From NCBI GenBank assembly GCA_904066235.2, contig CAJFCV020000005.1, positions 5,451,501 to 5,515,500 on the forward strand: a stretch of 64,000 nt of DNA, read 5' to 3'. Position 1 is the stretch's first letter; every line of letters begins with the position of its first letter. Source of the DNA: Bursaphelenchus xylophilus (Eukaryota; Nematoda; Chromadorea; Rhabditida; Aphelenchoididae). The notes beneath the pieces are model-generated. The model searched no databases, was not told the origin of the DNA, and saw only the letters and a program-made list of their open reading frames with translations. Below are positions 1 to 9,229 of the stretch, in pieces. Position numbers and translations under genes: made by a program.

Positions 1-3000
1 ACACAACAGTTTTAGAGAAGACGTTAACCTTCAACAAAGACAGATCTGAATAAAATTTCTCTAAAGTTGGGATCACTGTGGAAATGAGTTTCAATCCATG
101 GCATCCTTCATCCATCTTCAACACATCTTTGCGACAAGCAAACGTAATTAGTTTCAGTAAGTCGGCCTAAGATAATTGCCAGTTTCTAGTAAAACTCTTT
201 ATACTTACAGATTTCTCTGGGGTTTGTTTAACCAATAATTCTGCAATACGAGGGAATACATCGACCAAGTATGCCGGGTATTTGGACAGAATAATCTCCA
301 AGATCTCTTGGAGGGTTGCTTTTACATCTGCAGATTCTTCTTCGGCTTTAGCTTCAACTAATTCGAAAACCCGGGTTCTTATTGTTTCAGGAAGAGATAG
401 TTTTTGATGGTCAGCAGCAAACGTCAACTAAAAATATTATTAACATTACAAAAGGACCCACCAAAAGAGAGAAGATATCTCCCAGAAGTCGTCTTCCTTT
501 GACTGATCTCACATTGGCTACGCACTCTTCAATAATTTGTTTCCAAACTTCTTCCACGACTTCTGAATCCGCAACTTCCTTCTTACGACCGTGGACTGCC
601 TCAAGAACACCCTCAATCTTTGGAAGTAACTTCTCATCCTCCGGAGTGTCAAAAGTAGTAATAAGTTCTGCTAACGCTGTCATAGACTTTACAATCACAT
701 CAGGCTTGGCATTTGTGAAGAAGACGATGAGAATATCGAAGCATTTGTTTCTGAACACGCTCAGATTCTCGTCGGATTCCCTCCTTCCTTTCTTGGAATT
801 CTTTTTAAGAGCGGCTCCCAATGCCTTGTCCAAGTCTTCAATCTCCGCATCATCCATTTCCTAAAGAATAATAAAAAACATGAATGAACCTACAATATCT
901 TCGTCGCTCTCCCCCGTAAAAGCATACTTTCCAAGCGCTTTCTTCATATCAGAAACCAATGTCTCATCAATTTCTTCCTCCTCATCCTCGTCATCTTCCT
1001 CTTCACTCCCATCAGTTTCATCTTCTTCCTCCTCTTTTGCCCACTTATCTAAAACTTGTTGCCTTTCTTCTTCGGTAATTGGCTTGAAGTCTCTGTCATC
1101 ATCATCATCCGAATCTCCCTCCAATTCGTTTGCTCCTTTTCCAATGGTCTAAATATGTATAAAAATCGTGTTTCCGTACATACATTAATAATGAAATCAC
1201 TACACTCATAGTCCAAAACCTCCCCCAGTTGTCCAATCGAATAGCAAACCAAAATCTTGTGAATCCTGTTGACACGCGAAACGATAGAGAAGAAAATATC
1301 CATTAAAGCGGTCTTGTTCTTGAGTGATTTAGCCAACAACACAACTTCCCGAGCATCGTTTAAGTATTCAGTAGCAATCTCATCTGATTCTGCGATCTTC
1401 CCGAGGTATTTCAAAGAAGCTGCCATGAACAACAAGGACCTAACGAAATGATGTTAAATTATATAGACCTACTTTTCTTTGATTCCCTCAGCTTTCGAAT
1501 CAGTTACATCCAAAATAATCTGCGTATCTTCTTCTTTCGCACTGACATGAATATGTTTCTTAATTTTGAATATCTGTTCCAACAAAGAACATCCGACGTT
1601 AAATCTTTGAATGGATCTTTCATGGACACACAAAAAGGACTTCAGGATACTCTTTTTGACAGAAGACTCAGCACCGCCAAATGCTGGAATGAGACGTTTG
1701 TAAGACCAACTCTCAGCAATTGATACCTAAAAAAGTAAGCTATTTATATCACTTCGGGGGTACTCACCCTCTTCGCAAAGCCTTCGAGATCGTGTCCATC
1801 GAGTTTGGACACCAAGACCTCAGTGATTCTCACGGACGCGCCCACTTTCGTATCAAAATCCCCGCTCTCGACATTATCAATTCTTTCGATCATAACAAGA
1901 ATATCGGAACTAGAAAAGACACCTTGCTCGGTCCTTTGTTTAAAGGCTTCCAATGCTTCGGAAATGAGAAGATGATGACCTCTGTAGGACGGCTCTGTTC
2001 GGTGGCTGTATTTACGGCATTTCAGGAGGAAATTTGTCGATAATATTGTACTAAGCTAAAAAATAAGTAAGTTTTAAATGTTCAAAAAAATGTAACAACA
2101 AGATGTATTTACCTCAGACGATCCAAATTCTTCTACACCAAACAGTTCCTTGCACAATATAAAATATCTTTCCGAGCTTTTGCATTCATCTCCATCCAAA
2201 ACAAATTTCAAGACAACTTCATTCAAAACCGACTCAAAACGATCGAATTTCTTAGAAAAAATTAGCAATTCTTTGCAGAAATAAGACTTATGGGAGACAT
2301 CCATCAACTTCAACAACTCCAAAATCCTCTCGTAGACGATCGGGCGAAGAGCCACTTTCTTGTTTAGGAAACTTTTTGTCTCTTTGATGGTATCCTAAAG
2401 AAACAAATAGGATATTTCATGTAACTTACTGGGAAAATCTGACTAAAGCTGATCAAAAATAAGAGTCCTTCCAAGCTGATTTTTTCCAATTCCACATTCA
2501 AGGAACCCTTTACAGAAGGATAAATCAACTTTTTGAATCTAGATTCCTCCAATGATTTAGCTTTGGATGTAATGGCGTCAACAACAGAAAATGCGAGATA
2601 AGGAGCCAACTTAAGAAGCTCTAGATGGTGCTGTGTTATTTCCTTCAAATTGCTTTCAAAAAGCTCACTGTTCTCCAAGGAGGTGTAAGCAAAATGACGC
2701 CCGACAGCATTTTCGACGTCCTAAAAAGAAATAACCACAGACCAACAAGACTTACCTTCTCATCGGTAAACGGCAGAAGTTCACCAATCTTTTTTTTCAT
2801 CTCATCAAACTCAAAGCCCTTCACTTGGTCCACAAAAACTGTAAGAAACGCAGAAAATCCAAACCGCGCAGCAGTCTTTCCCGACGCCAATCCTTTCAGA
2901 AGTCTGTCCAGCACGTATACTTTGTACTTTTCCAGTTCCTACAAACATAATGGCGTTTCAACAATCATAAAAATTAGCAAGAGGAAAAAATCTTACCGCA

Positions 3001-3113
3001 TCCTTTAGAAGATTTTCAGCAGCTCGAAGACGCTTGTTGGGATTAAAATCAGCCAATTCATAGAAGTTACTGAGAAACTTCTGGTCCGTGGGCCTTTCTA
3101 CTTTGCCTGTCAT
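1..3113 (-). CDS. MYBBP1A: MYBBP1A / POL5-like nucleolar protein, C-terminal part beyond the window
   Basis: Spliced gene read leftward in about ten exons, starting at the ATG at 3111-3113 (MTGKVERPTDQKF) and running off the left edge, so the C-terminus is missing. The family (yeast Pol5, human MYBBP1A) is a long HEAT-like nucleolar protein for rRNA synthesis and ribosome assembly; it is not a true polymerase. Support: the early RLLKGLASGKTAARFGFSAFL stretch at about 2840-2910 matches the family's first conserved block, an Asp/Glu-rich region (about 860-1120) lies in the middle as usual, and the segment DLDKALGAALKK after it resembles the block that follows the acidic region in the family. 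Introns are 40-60 bases, with TAG acceptors. The antisense open frames are shadows. Family assignment is fairly sure; exon borders are by eye. Confidence 0.8.
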
Positions 3114-3537
3114 CTAAAATTCTGATTAAAAAACTGTTATTACGATATACGAAGGACAACATTCCACGAGAAGTATAAGCTTCTACTATTTTTTGTAAAA
3201 CCATTTTTTCCAAAAAAAAACTAGGAATCTTATTCCCGGGGCGCGAGCTGCCTTGCGTAATTTCGCATTATACGTGTTAAAATTATTATACGACAAAATA
3301 TATATCTCCTAACAGGATTGCACAGTTTGAACATTTTAAATGCACCATTTACCACTAACAAACTGAAACTACCATCAAAAAAATAACTAACTTTATTATT
3401 TTTAATATTTATGGAAAGAGCTGCTGAAATATGTAGTAGAAGTTCAATGGTGCAGATACTAGCTCTACGAAGGGTGACTCTCATTGTTTGGATATAGAAG
3501 GTGGGAAGGAATGATGACGCCTCATGGACTGAATAAG
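3114..3537. other. Intergenic: MYBBP1A upstream region and galectin 3' region
   Basis: This 424-base AT-rich stretch lies between the MYBBP1A start and the galectin stop, both on the minus strand. It would hold the galectin 3'UTR and the MYBBP1A promoter or trans-splice site. I see no convincing coding exon or repeat in it. Confidence 0.5.
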
Positions 3538-4818
3538 TCATTGGAATTCAACGTTCTGAACAACAATGTCCCCGTAAATCTTGAAAGATTTGATGCTGCC
3601 ACCCGTCTGAGGGAAACGGTAATGAAACGTGCAGAAAGGAAGACCATCAACCACGACCTAAAAGTAAGATGAAATCTAAAGAACGAACAAACCTCGACGG
3701 AATCCATACGGGCGATTAAGATGAGGTCAAAAGTGTGGCCAAATTTGAACGGAAAAGAAGGGATATCTCTTTCTTCCTCCTGCCATTCGTCTCGTTTTGT
3801 CGAGTTGCGGACAACCGCACCCTAAATCCACAACTAATAAGAGGCGCATAACCTACTCTTGGAGCCCTGTTCGATGGAAGATCAACCCGAAAGTGAAAAA
3901 CATATTCTTCCTTGTCGTTCATCAGATCAAACTCAAATCGATCAGAATTCATTTTGGGCGTCCCGGTAATCTTAATCCTCTTCGGAGGTGCAAACCCATC
4001 CAGAATGTGAACAAATGGAATTTCCTAAACGATTTCCAAACACCTTCAGAATATTACTTACTGGCTTACTGACTGAAACTGGCTCTCCAGTTCTGTTTAA
4101 TTGAGGCGAATCCAGGTCGTTTATTTGAAGCTAAACAAACGAGACCGGTGAAAGGTTAAAAACTCTTACAGCGCCCTGATATTGAATTTCATCAATCCTC
4201 AGACATCCTGCAATATAAAGGAGAACAATTCTGTCGACCGGGATACGATGTACAAAGTCGCATAAAAATTTTCCATTCAATGTAAACTAAGAGATAGAAC
4301 TCTTGACGTAATGTAGGACTTACCTTATAGTAATCTCGTAATACCAAAATCCGCAAAGTGAAATGTTCGTTTACAGTCAGAGGATTCGAAACACGGTGTT
4401 CAAGACCCCAAACATTGTTAATCAGACTATTTAAAACAATATCCCGATCCGGTTTTTTAAACGGCCTAAATCCAGAAATGTCGTCTGCATAATTAAAGAA
4501 AGTTACCATGCACTCTGTGGATCAAAACGAGCATCGAAATGAAGAGCCTTATCATCTCGATGATCACCATAAGCAACGTGTCCACAACAAAAGTCGATAT
4601 TGAAACGACTGCTTGCTGAACACTCAAACTAGAATTAGAAACTGAACCTACAATCATTCACATGACCTCGAACAAGCACTGCCCGACCAGGAAATACACC
4701 GCCAGGGATAACAGCAGCAAATGGAACCTCCTACAATTTAGCAAATTCGGATAGTTTGGTAAATAAAAAATACTCTACTTACGGGCCTCGAAATAGACTG
4801 GACCGTCCCTTCAGCCAT
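3538..4818 (-). CDS. Tandem-repeat galectin with two carbohydrate-recognition domains
   Basis: Starts MAEGTVQSISRP at 4818 and ends ...VVQNVEFQ with TGA at 3538-3540, with about eight exons. Galectins bind beta-galactosides and act in the cytosol or are secreted without a signal peptide; none is present here. The N-terminal CRD has PFAAVIPGGVFPGR, the strand motif ALHFDARFD, WGLEHR and a KFLCDFVHRIPVDRI segment, close to the family signature H-N-R...W-E-R with N replaced by D. A linker follows, then a second CRD beginning EIPFVHILDGFAPPKRI. In the second CRD the ligand strand reads FHFRVDL, lacking the usual N and R, although VVRNS...EWQEEER is kept. Nematodes commonly have such two-CRD galectins. 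It is divergent to the SDR gene, with 204 bases between start codons. Confidence 0.85.
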
Positions 4819-5022
4819 TTTTCATATCAGAACGAAAAAGGAACGGTGTGCGGAGAGGCTATTATCATCCACATCAGTGAGACCGAAAAATATATTTTAT
4901 TTTTTTCAAAAACTGTGTCATTGCGATGGATTTTATGAATTATCAGAAAAAAAAAGAAATTTGTTGGTAATACAACACGCGGTCGGAATTGCAGTGTAGT
5001 AACCGGTCATTTTTAGTGAACA

Positions 5023-6783
5023 ATGTCGACCAATCTGTTAAGTTTTGCTGGAAAGACTGCCATTATTACAGGTAGTGCGATTATAATATAATTAGTGAAA
5101 TCCAGGTGCGTCCTCGGGAATTGGAAGAGCCACCGCTGTATTGTTCAAAGAGTTGGGGGCCTCTTTGTTAGTTACTGGTCGTAACGAGCAAAATCTTCAG
5201 AGTCTTGTTAAAGAACTAAGTCTAATCCCAACGAAAGTAGGTTTTCTTTGTAATGTCTCATGAACTTTTAGAGTGATGTTCACTATGTTGTTGCGGATCT
5301 GGAGAAAGAAGACCAGGTTTCCTCGATCATCGCATCATTTAAGAAACACTTTGACAGTTTAGATGTCTTAGTAAACAATGCTGGGATCTTGGAGGGAGGG
5401 TCGGTGGAGACGACTTCTCTCGAGTCTTATGACCGAGTTATGACTGTCAACTTAAGGTCGGTCTTACAACTGACTCAGTTGTCTGTTCCTTTGTTGGAAA
5501 GGACAAAGGGTTCTGTGGTTAATGTATCCAGTGTCAATGCTATTAGATCTGTAAGTTCTCCACGCATTACCATTAGCTAATATATTATGGTGGTCGATTA
5601 GGCCCGTTTTTGTCCCCACCTTGGTTTTGTCCCCAAGACGTTTTTAGCCAATGAGTTGAAATCATTGGCCAATTTTTTAATGGCTTGCCGAAGACCTAGA
5701 TCGGCTTGTCAAACCCTCAGAATGGCGATAAAGCTTTAAAAAAGCTGGCTAAAAAGTTGGAACAGATGTCAAAGAGTTGTAAATGACAATTATTAAATTA
5801 TTAAAATGGCGAGTAAAAACCTGGATCCAACCTTTTTGGCTAGCTTTTTCGAGGTTCCACAGCTATTCTGACACTTGCCAGCCGATGCAGGTTTTGGCTA
5901 GCCATTTAAAAAGTCGGACGTCATTACTACGCTTTGATTCCAACCTTTTAGCTAGCTATTTTTGAGGCTTCAAAGCAAGTATGTCATGGGGACAAAACGT
6001 CCATTACGATGGTGGTCATATTTTTTTCCGAAATCGCGGTTTTCGGTGCACAAAACGAGACACCGAAACTGAAAAATCTGCGTCTACATAATTTTCTGAA
6101 TTTTTGTTATGTCCATTATGAATTGTTGCTAAGTTCTATAGTTTAAATTTTAGTTTGCTGGAATTTTGGCTTACAATATATCTAAGGCCGGGTTAGATCA
6201 ATTTACTCGATGTACCGCTCTTGAACTAGCGCCTAAGGGCATTAGAGTCAACTCTGTCAAGTAAGTCTGATAAATATTTTAATCATTCTTATGTAATAAT
6301 GTATGCATTCTTTCATGTACACAGAAAAACGCACACAAAATAAAATTTCTGTCTTTTCAAATTGACGCAGAATTCCGCGAACGGGATAAGAGATTTATTT
6401 TGAATAGCATTTGATTACATTTGTGTTTTATAGTGATGTAAGTTAGTGTGTGTTATCACTAAATCAGTATTTGGGAGCAAGTATTGATCAAGGAGCCTCT
6501 CTCCCTTTCAACACAAGAAGTGTAGTCTTTTCTTTCCCATCACTTTCTCGTTGTTTTCAGCCCTGGAGTCACTGTGACGGAGCTACATTCCCGTTCTGGG
6601 ATGGACACGGAGGCTTATCAGAAGTTCCTTGAGCGTTCCAAAGAGACTCATCCCCTTGGCCGGCCTGGTACAGCGAATGAAGTAGCCCGTTCCATCGCCT
6701 TTTTGGCCTCCCCTTTGTCCAGTTTCAGCACTGGGATATCCCTTCCCGTCGATGGAGGAAGACATGCTGCCTGCCCCCGTTAA
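5023..6783 (+). CDS. Short-chain dehydrogenase/reductase (SDR), classical type
   Basis: Start ATG at 5023 ([17 protein letters not shown]), seven bases after a TTTTAG that could be a trans-splice acceptor; stop TAA at 6781-6783. Classical SDR landmarks appear in order: the NAD(P)-binding [10 protein letters not shown] (split by intron 1), VLVNNAGIL, the catalytic Ser in [12 protein letters not shown], the YNISK active-site Tyr-Lys pair, [19 protein letters not shown], and a C-terminal GISLPVDGG. The length, about 255 residues, is normal for the family. Substrate cannot be told. Two introns are unusually long for this locus: about 600 bases (containing a 413-base insertion with target duplication) and about 300 bases. 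It is first in a five-gene same-strand run. Confidence 0.88.
5587..6017. mobile_element. 413-base TIR element with 9-base target duplication, in SDR intron
   Basis: The sequence ATGGTGGTC occurs at 5587-5595 and again at 6009-6017, flanking 413 bases whose ends are imperfect inverted repeats (left GTTTTTGTCCCCA, right TGGGGACAAAAC). There is no coding capacity. A 9-base duplication is the size expected of Mutator-like transposons, so this may be a non-autonomous MULE-type MITE; that class call is inference. Confidence 0.6.
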
Positions 6784-6911
6784 TTCCATTTTTTATTTCT
6801 AGGTTTTCTTAAACTTAATGGTCTTATATTTAATCTGAGCGATTTTTTCATAAACGATTATGCACCTTGTGATCCCGGGTTTTACCATTAATATAACTTT
6901 ATGAATATAAT

Positions 6912-6917
6912 GTTTAG
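6912..6917 (+). promoter_or_regulatory. Probable spliced-leader trans-splice acceptor of PEX14
   Basis: The bases GTTTAG end directly at the PEX14 ATG (6918), preceded by T/A-rich sequence with no upstream in-frame exon. In nematodes an AG abutting the start codon is typical of a trans-spliced 5' end. Similar AGs precede the SDR (5016), DMAC1 (8756), ABHD12 (9200) and alpha-SNAP (59394) starts. Confidence 0.5.
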
Positions 6918-7775
6918 ATGGCCGACACCTCATCCTCAGAGACCGCCCTGCGACCAGATTTTGTTGAGAATGCCAGAAGATTCCTAATTAATCCCAAAGT
7001 CAGATCGACTCCCCTAGAAGAACAAAAGAAGTTCTTGTTGGGGAAAGGAGTAACTAATGCCGAAATAAATGAGGCCTTGAGTAAAGTCAGCCCAGATCAG
7101 GTATGTTAAATCCTTTTTTTAAAGTTTTTTATTCATAATGACGTTTATATGTATAAATTACTGTATTTTAGCTGGCAGCGAATCAAGCCCCCCTACCCGA
7201 GCAAGTTGTTATGATGCATTCCCAACCTCCGAGCAGATTTATTTCAGTCTTACAGAACTTCCTAGTGATGGGAGGGGCATCTTATCTAGCCTATAAATTC
7301 ATTAGATCCTTTTTCCTTCCGAAATTCTTCGACATCATCGATCCAGAAGAGAAAGAAAGACGAGAACTGAAAGAGCAGCTAAACGAACTCCAGAATACTA
7401 CAAAATTTGTTATGGATACTGTATCTCAAACCTTGGAGACAGTGGCCACTCAACAGAACCAACTAAATAGAGCTCTGAGCTTACTCTCAAATCAAAACAG
7501 AGGTCAGTTTTTGCTTGGATGACTAATATTATATCAATTTAGATTCGGATATTCAAAGGATTCAGACAGATTTATCAGTGATAAAGTCTTTATTCCTCCG
7601 GAGTGACCAATTCCCCCAAGTGCCGGCCAATTTGAAGGCTTCGAATTCAACAAACAACTTGATCGGGAAGGCATTAAACGGCGGGGACGACATTCCTTCT
7701 TGGCAACGAAAGGACCCTTCGAACAGTAATGGAAGTAGCGACATCGAGAAATACGAAAATGCTGTTGAGCAATGA
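6918..7775 (+). CDS. PEX14: Peroxin-14, peroxisomal import docking protein
   Basis: Three exons: 6918-7100, 7172 to about 7501, and about 7544-7775. Pex14 is the peroxisomal membrane docking factor for the PTS1 receptor Pex5. The N-terminal domain (LRPDFVENARRFLINPKVR..PLEEQKKFLLGKGVTNAEINEAL) is the conserved Pex5-binding three-helix domain. It is followed by a single hydrophobic segment (FISVLQNFLVMGGASYLAYKFI) and a coiled coil (ERRELKEQLNELQNTTKFV). The Ser/Asn-rich tail is short, so at about 245 residues it is smaller than the human protein. The second donor is a GTCAGT variant. The SDR stop is 134 bases upstream and the NAA20 start 194 bases downstream. Confidence 0.9.
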
Positions 7776-7947
7776 ACCTTGTAATAAACACCTCACAAAT
7801 ACTGCTTTCATTTCTGTTCGTGTAAAACTAGTCTTACAAACTGATCCAAAAATCTTCTTTTGTAAAACAAAGCTGCGCCCGAGACTTTACAACTTGCGAA
7901 AAAAATAATTATGGAAAATGAGAACAAGCTTGTATTATAAATTACTT

Positions 7948-7969
7948 TTCCGACCTCAAACGGTCGGAA
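7948..7969 (+). promoter_or_regulatory. Perfect 8-bp hairpin abutting the NAA20 start codon
   Basis: TTCCGACC (7948-7955) and GGTCGGAA (7962-7969) are perfect inverted complements with a 6-base loop, and the ATG of NAA20 begins at 7970. If the mature 5' end includes it, the stem would sit immediately before the start codon. Function is inference. Confidence 0.4.
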
Positions 7970-8670
7970 ATGAAAGCAATCCGGCCTTTTGAGCCCGAGG
8001 ACCTCCGCAAATTCAACGTCATGTAAGTTTGGCTCTAGTTTATAATTTCTTTTTAGCAATTTGGATCGCTACACGGAAACGGTTTGTTACCTAAGAAATG
8101 AATTTAGTCCGATTTAGTATACGACCCAATTTTATTTGCAATACAAAACCAATTGGCCGGAATATTTTCAAGTGGCTGAAGCCCCAGATGGAACCATTAT
8201 GGGTTATAGTAAGTATAAATTCTAACATTTTTTATTTTTAGTTATGGGGAAAGCCGAGGGTCGCGGAGAAAACTGGCACGGGCATGTCACCGCCATCTCC
8301 GTTGCGCCTGAGTTCCGTCGAATGGGGCTGGGACGAGAATTAATGACTAGATTAGAGAAGATTTCGGAAGAGTAGGTGCAACAACATTATTCTATTAAAT
8401 TTTTTCAGAAAAAATTGTTATTTTGTTGATCTTTTTGTACGGGTTAGTAACAAGGTGGCTGTTGCCATGTACGAATCTTTGGGATATGTGATCTATCGAC
8501 GTATCATCGACTATTACACAGGGGACAGTCCAGAAGACGCTTATGGTAACTACCATACTTTACTGCTTACGTTTTTAGATATGAGAAAAGCCTTGCCAAT
8601 AGATGTGGAGAAAAAGTCTACCATTCCGTTGAAACATCCGGTGCATTGTAATGAGTTAGATGAAGATTAA
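7970..8670 (+). CDS. NAA20: NatB N-alpha-acetyltransferase catalytic subunit
   Basis: About five exons. Naa20, with Naa25, acetylates N-termini starting Met-Asp, Met-Glu or Met-Asn on ribosomes. The protein begins MKAIRPFEPEDLRKFN and runs NLDRYTET / YTTQFYLQYKTNWPEYF / VAEAPDGTIMGYIMGKAEG / WHGHVTAISVAPEFRRMGLG / FVDLFVRVSNKVAVAMYESLGY / DAYDMRKALPIDVEKKS, which is near-identical block by block to the human enzyme. The acetyl-CoA loop (Q/R-x-x-G-x-G/A) is RRMGLG. Length, about 175 residues, is normal. The terminal part PLKHPVHCNELDED is also typical. It lies in the candidate operon between PEX14 and DMAC1. Confidence 0.95.
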
Positions 8671-8756
8671 ATAAATGGTCAAATCTATTGTTCGAGTACT
8701 GTATTGTTGTAAGACTCAAGATACCTCGGTCAATCATTTAAGATTTTTATTTTGAG

Positions 8757-9044
8757 ATGGAAAACAAAGACCTTGAGACGAAATTGAATGAGGATTGTTT
8801 TGAGTGTAAAGTAACGGGCACGGCGACAGCCTTCGGTCTCGGATCTTATACCCTCTATAACAGTCAAATTGGGAGATTCGCTGGTGGAAGAAATCATCAG
8901 ATATTCATGCGGCTCTTTGCTGCAGGTAACTTATATATATACACACTAAGTTATGTTTTGATAGGCGCATTCTACATGTCAGCGGCCAGATGGTTTTATC
9001 TTCCACCCTTCCATAATTTATTAAAACCTCAAGTTAAAACGTAG
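8757..9044 (+). CDS. DMAC1: DMAC1/TMEM261-like mitochondrial complex I assembly protein
   Basis: Two exons separated by an intron at about 8926-8965, giving some 80 residues. The protein carries the short pattern D-C-F-E-C followed by a Gly-rich hydrophobic helix (GTATAFGLGSYTLYN) and a second hydrophobic stretch (FYMSAARWFYLPP), the layout of the small DMAC1/TMEM261 family, which assembles the distal membrane arm of respiratory complex I in the inner mitochondrial membrane. The intron length is a multiple of three without a stop, so unspliced RNA would also be open. Start ATG directly follows TTTTGAG. The NAA20 stop is 86 bases upstream. The protein is short, so the family call is moderate. 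Confidence 0.65.
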   Translation: MENKDLETKLNEDCFECKVTGTATAFGLGSYTLYNSQIGRFAGGRNHQIFMRLFAAGNLYIYTLSYVLIGAFYMSAARWFYLPPFHNLLKPQVKT

Positions 9045-9229
9045 ATTGTTATAAATAAAAATCAACTATCGTTTTCTCATTTTTTTTTGAATTTGGAGTT
9101 CTCTGAGTTTAAGCCTGAGGGGATAACGATGTTTTAAATCCGTGTTTGAGCAGCCTCTCCCTTTTTGTCTGTTTCCCATTTGTTTATTTCCCATTATTAG
9201 AGCTCTCTGACCTTGAATTGGTCAGCTCC

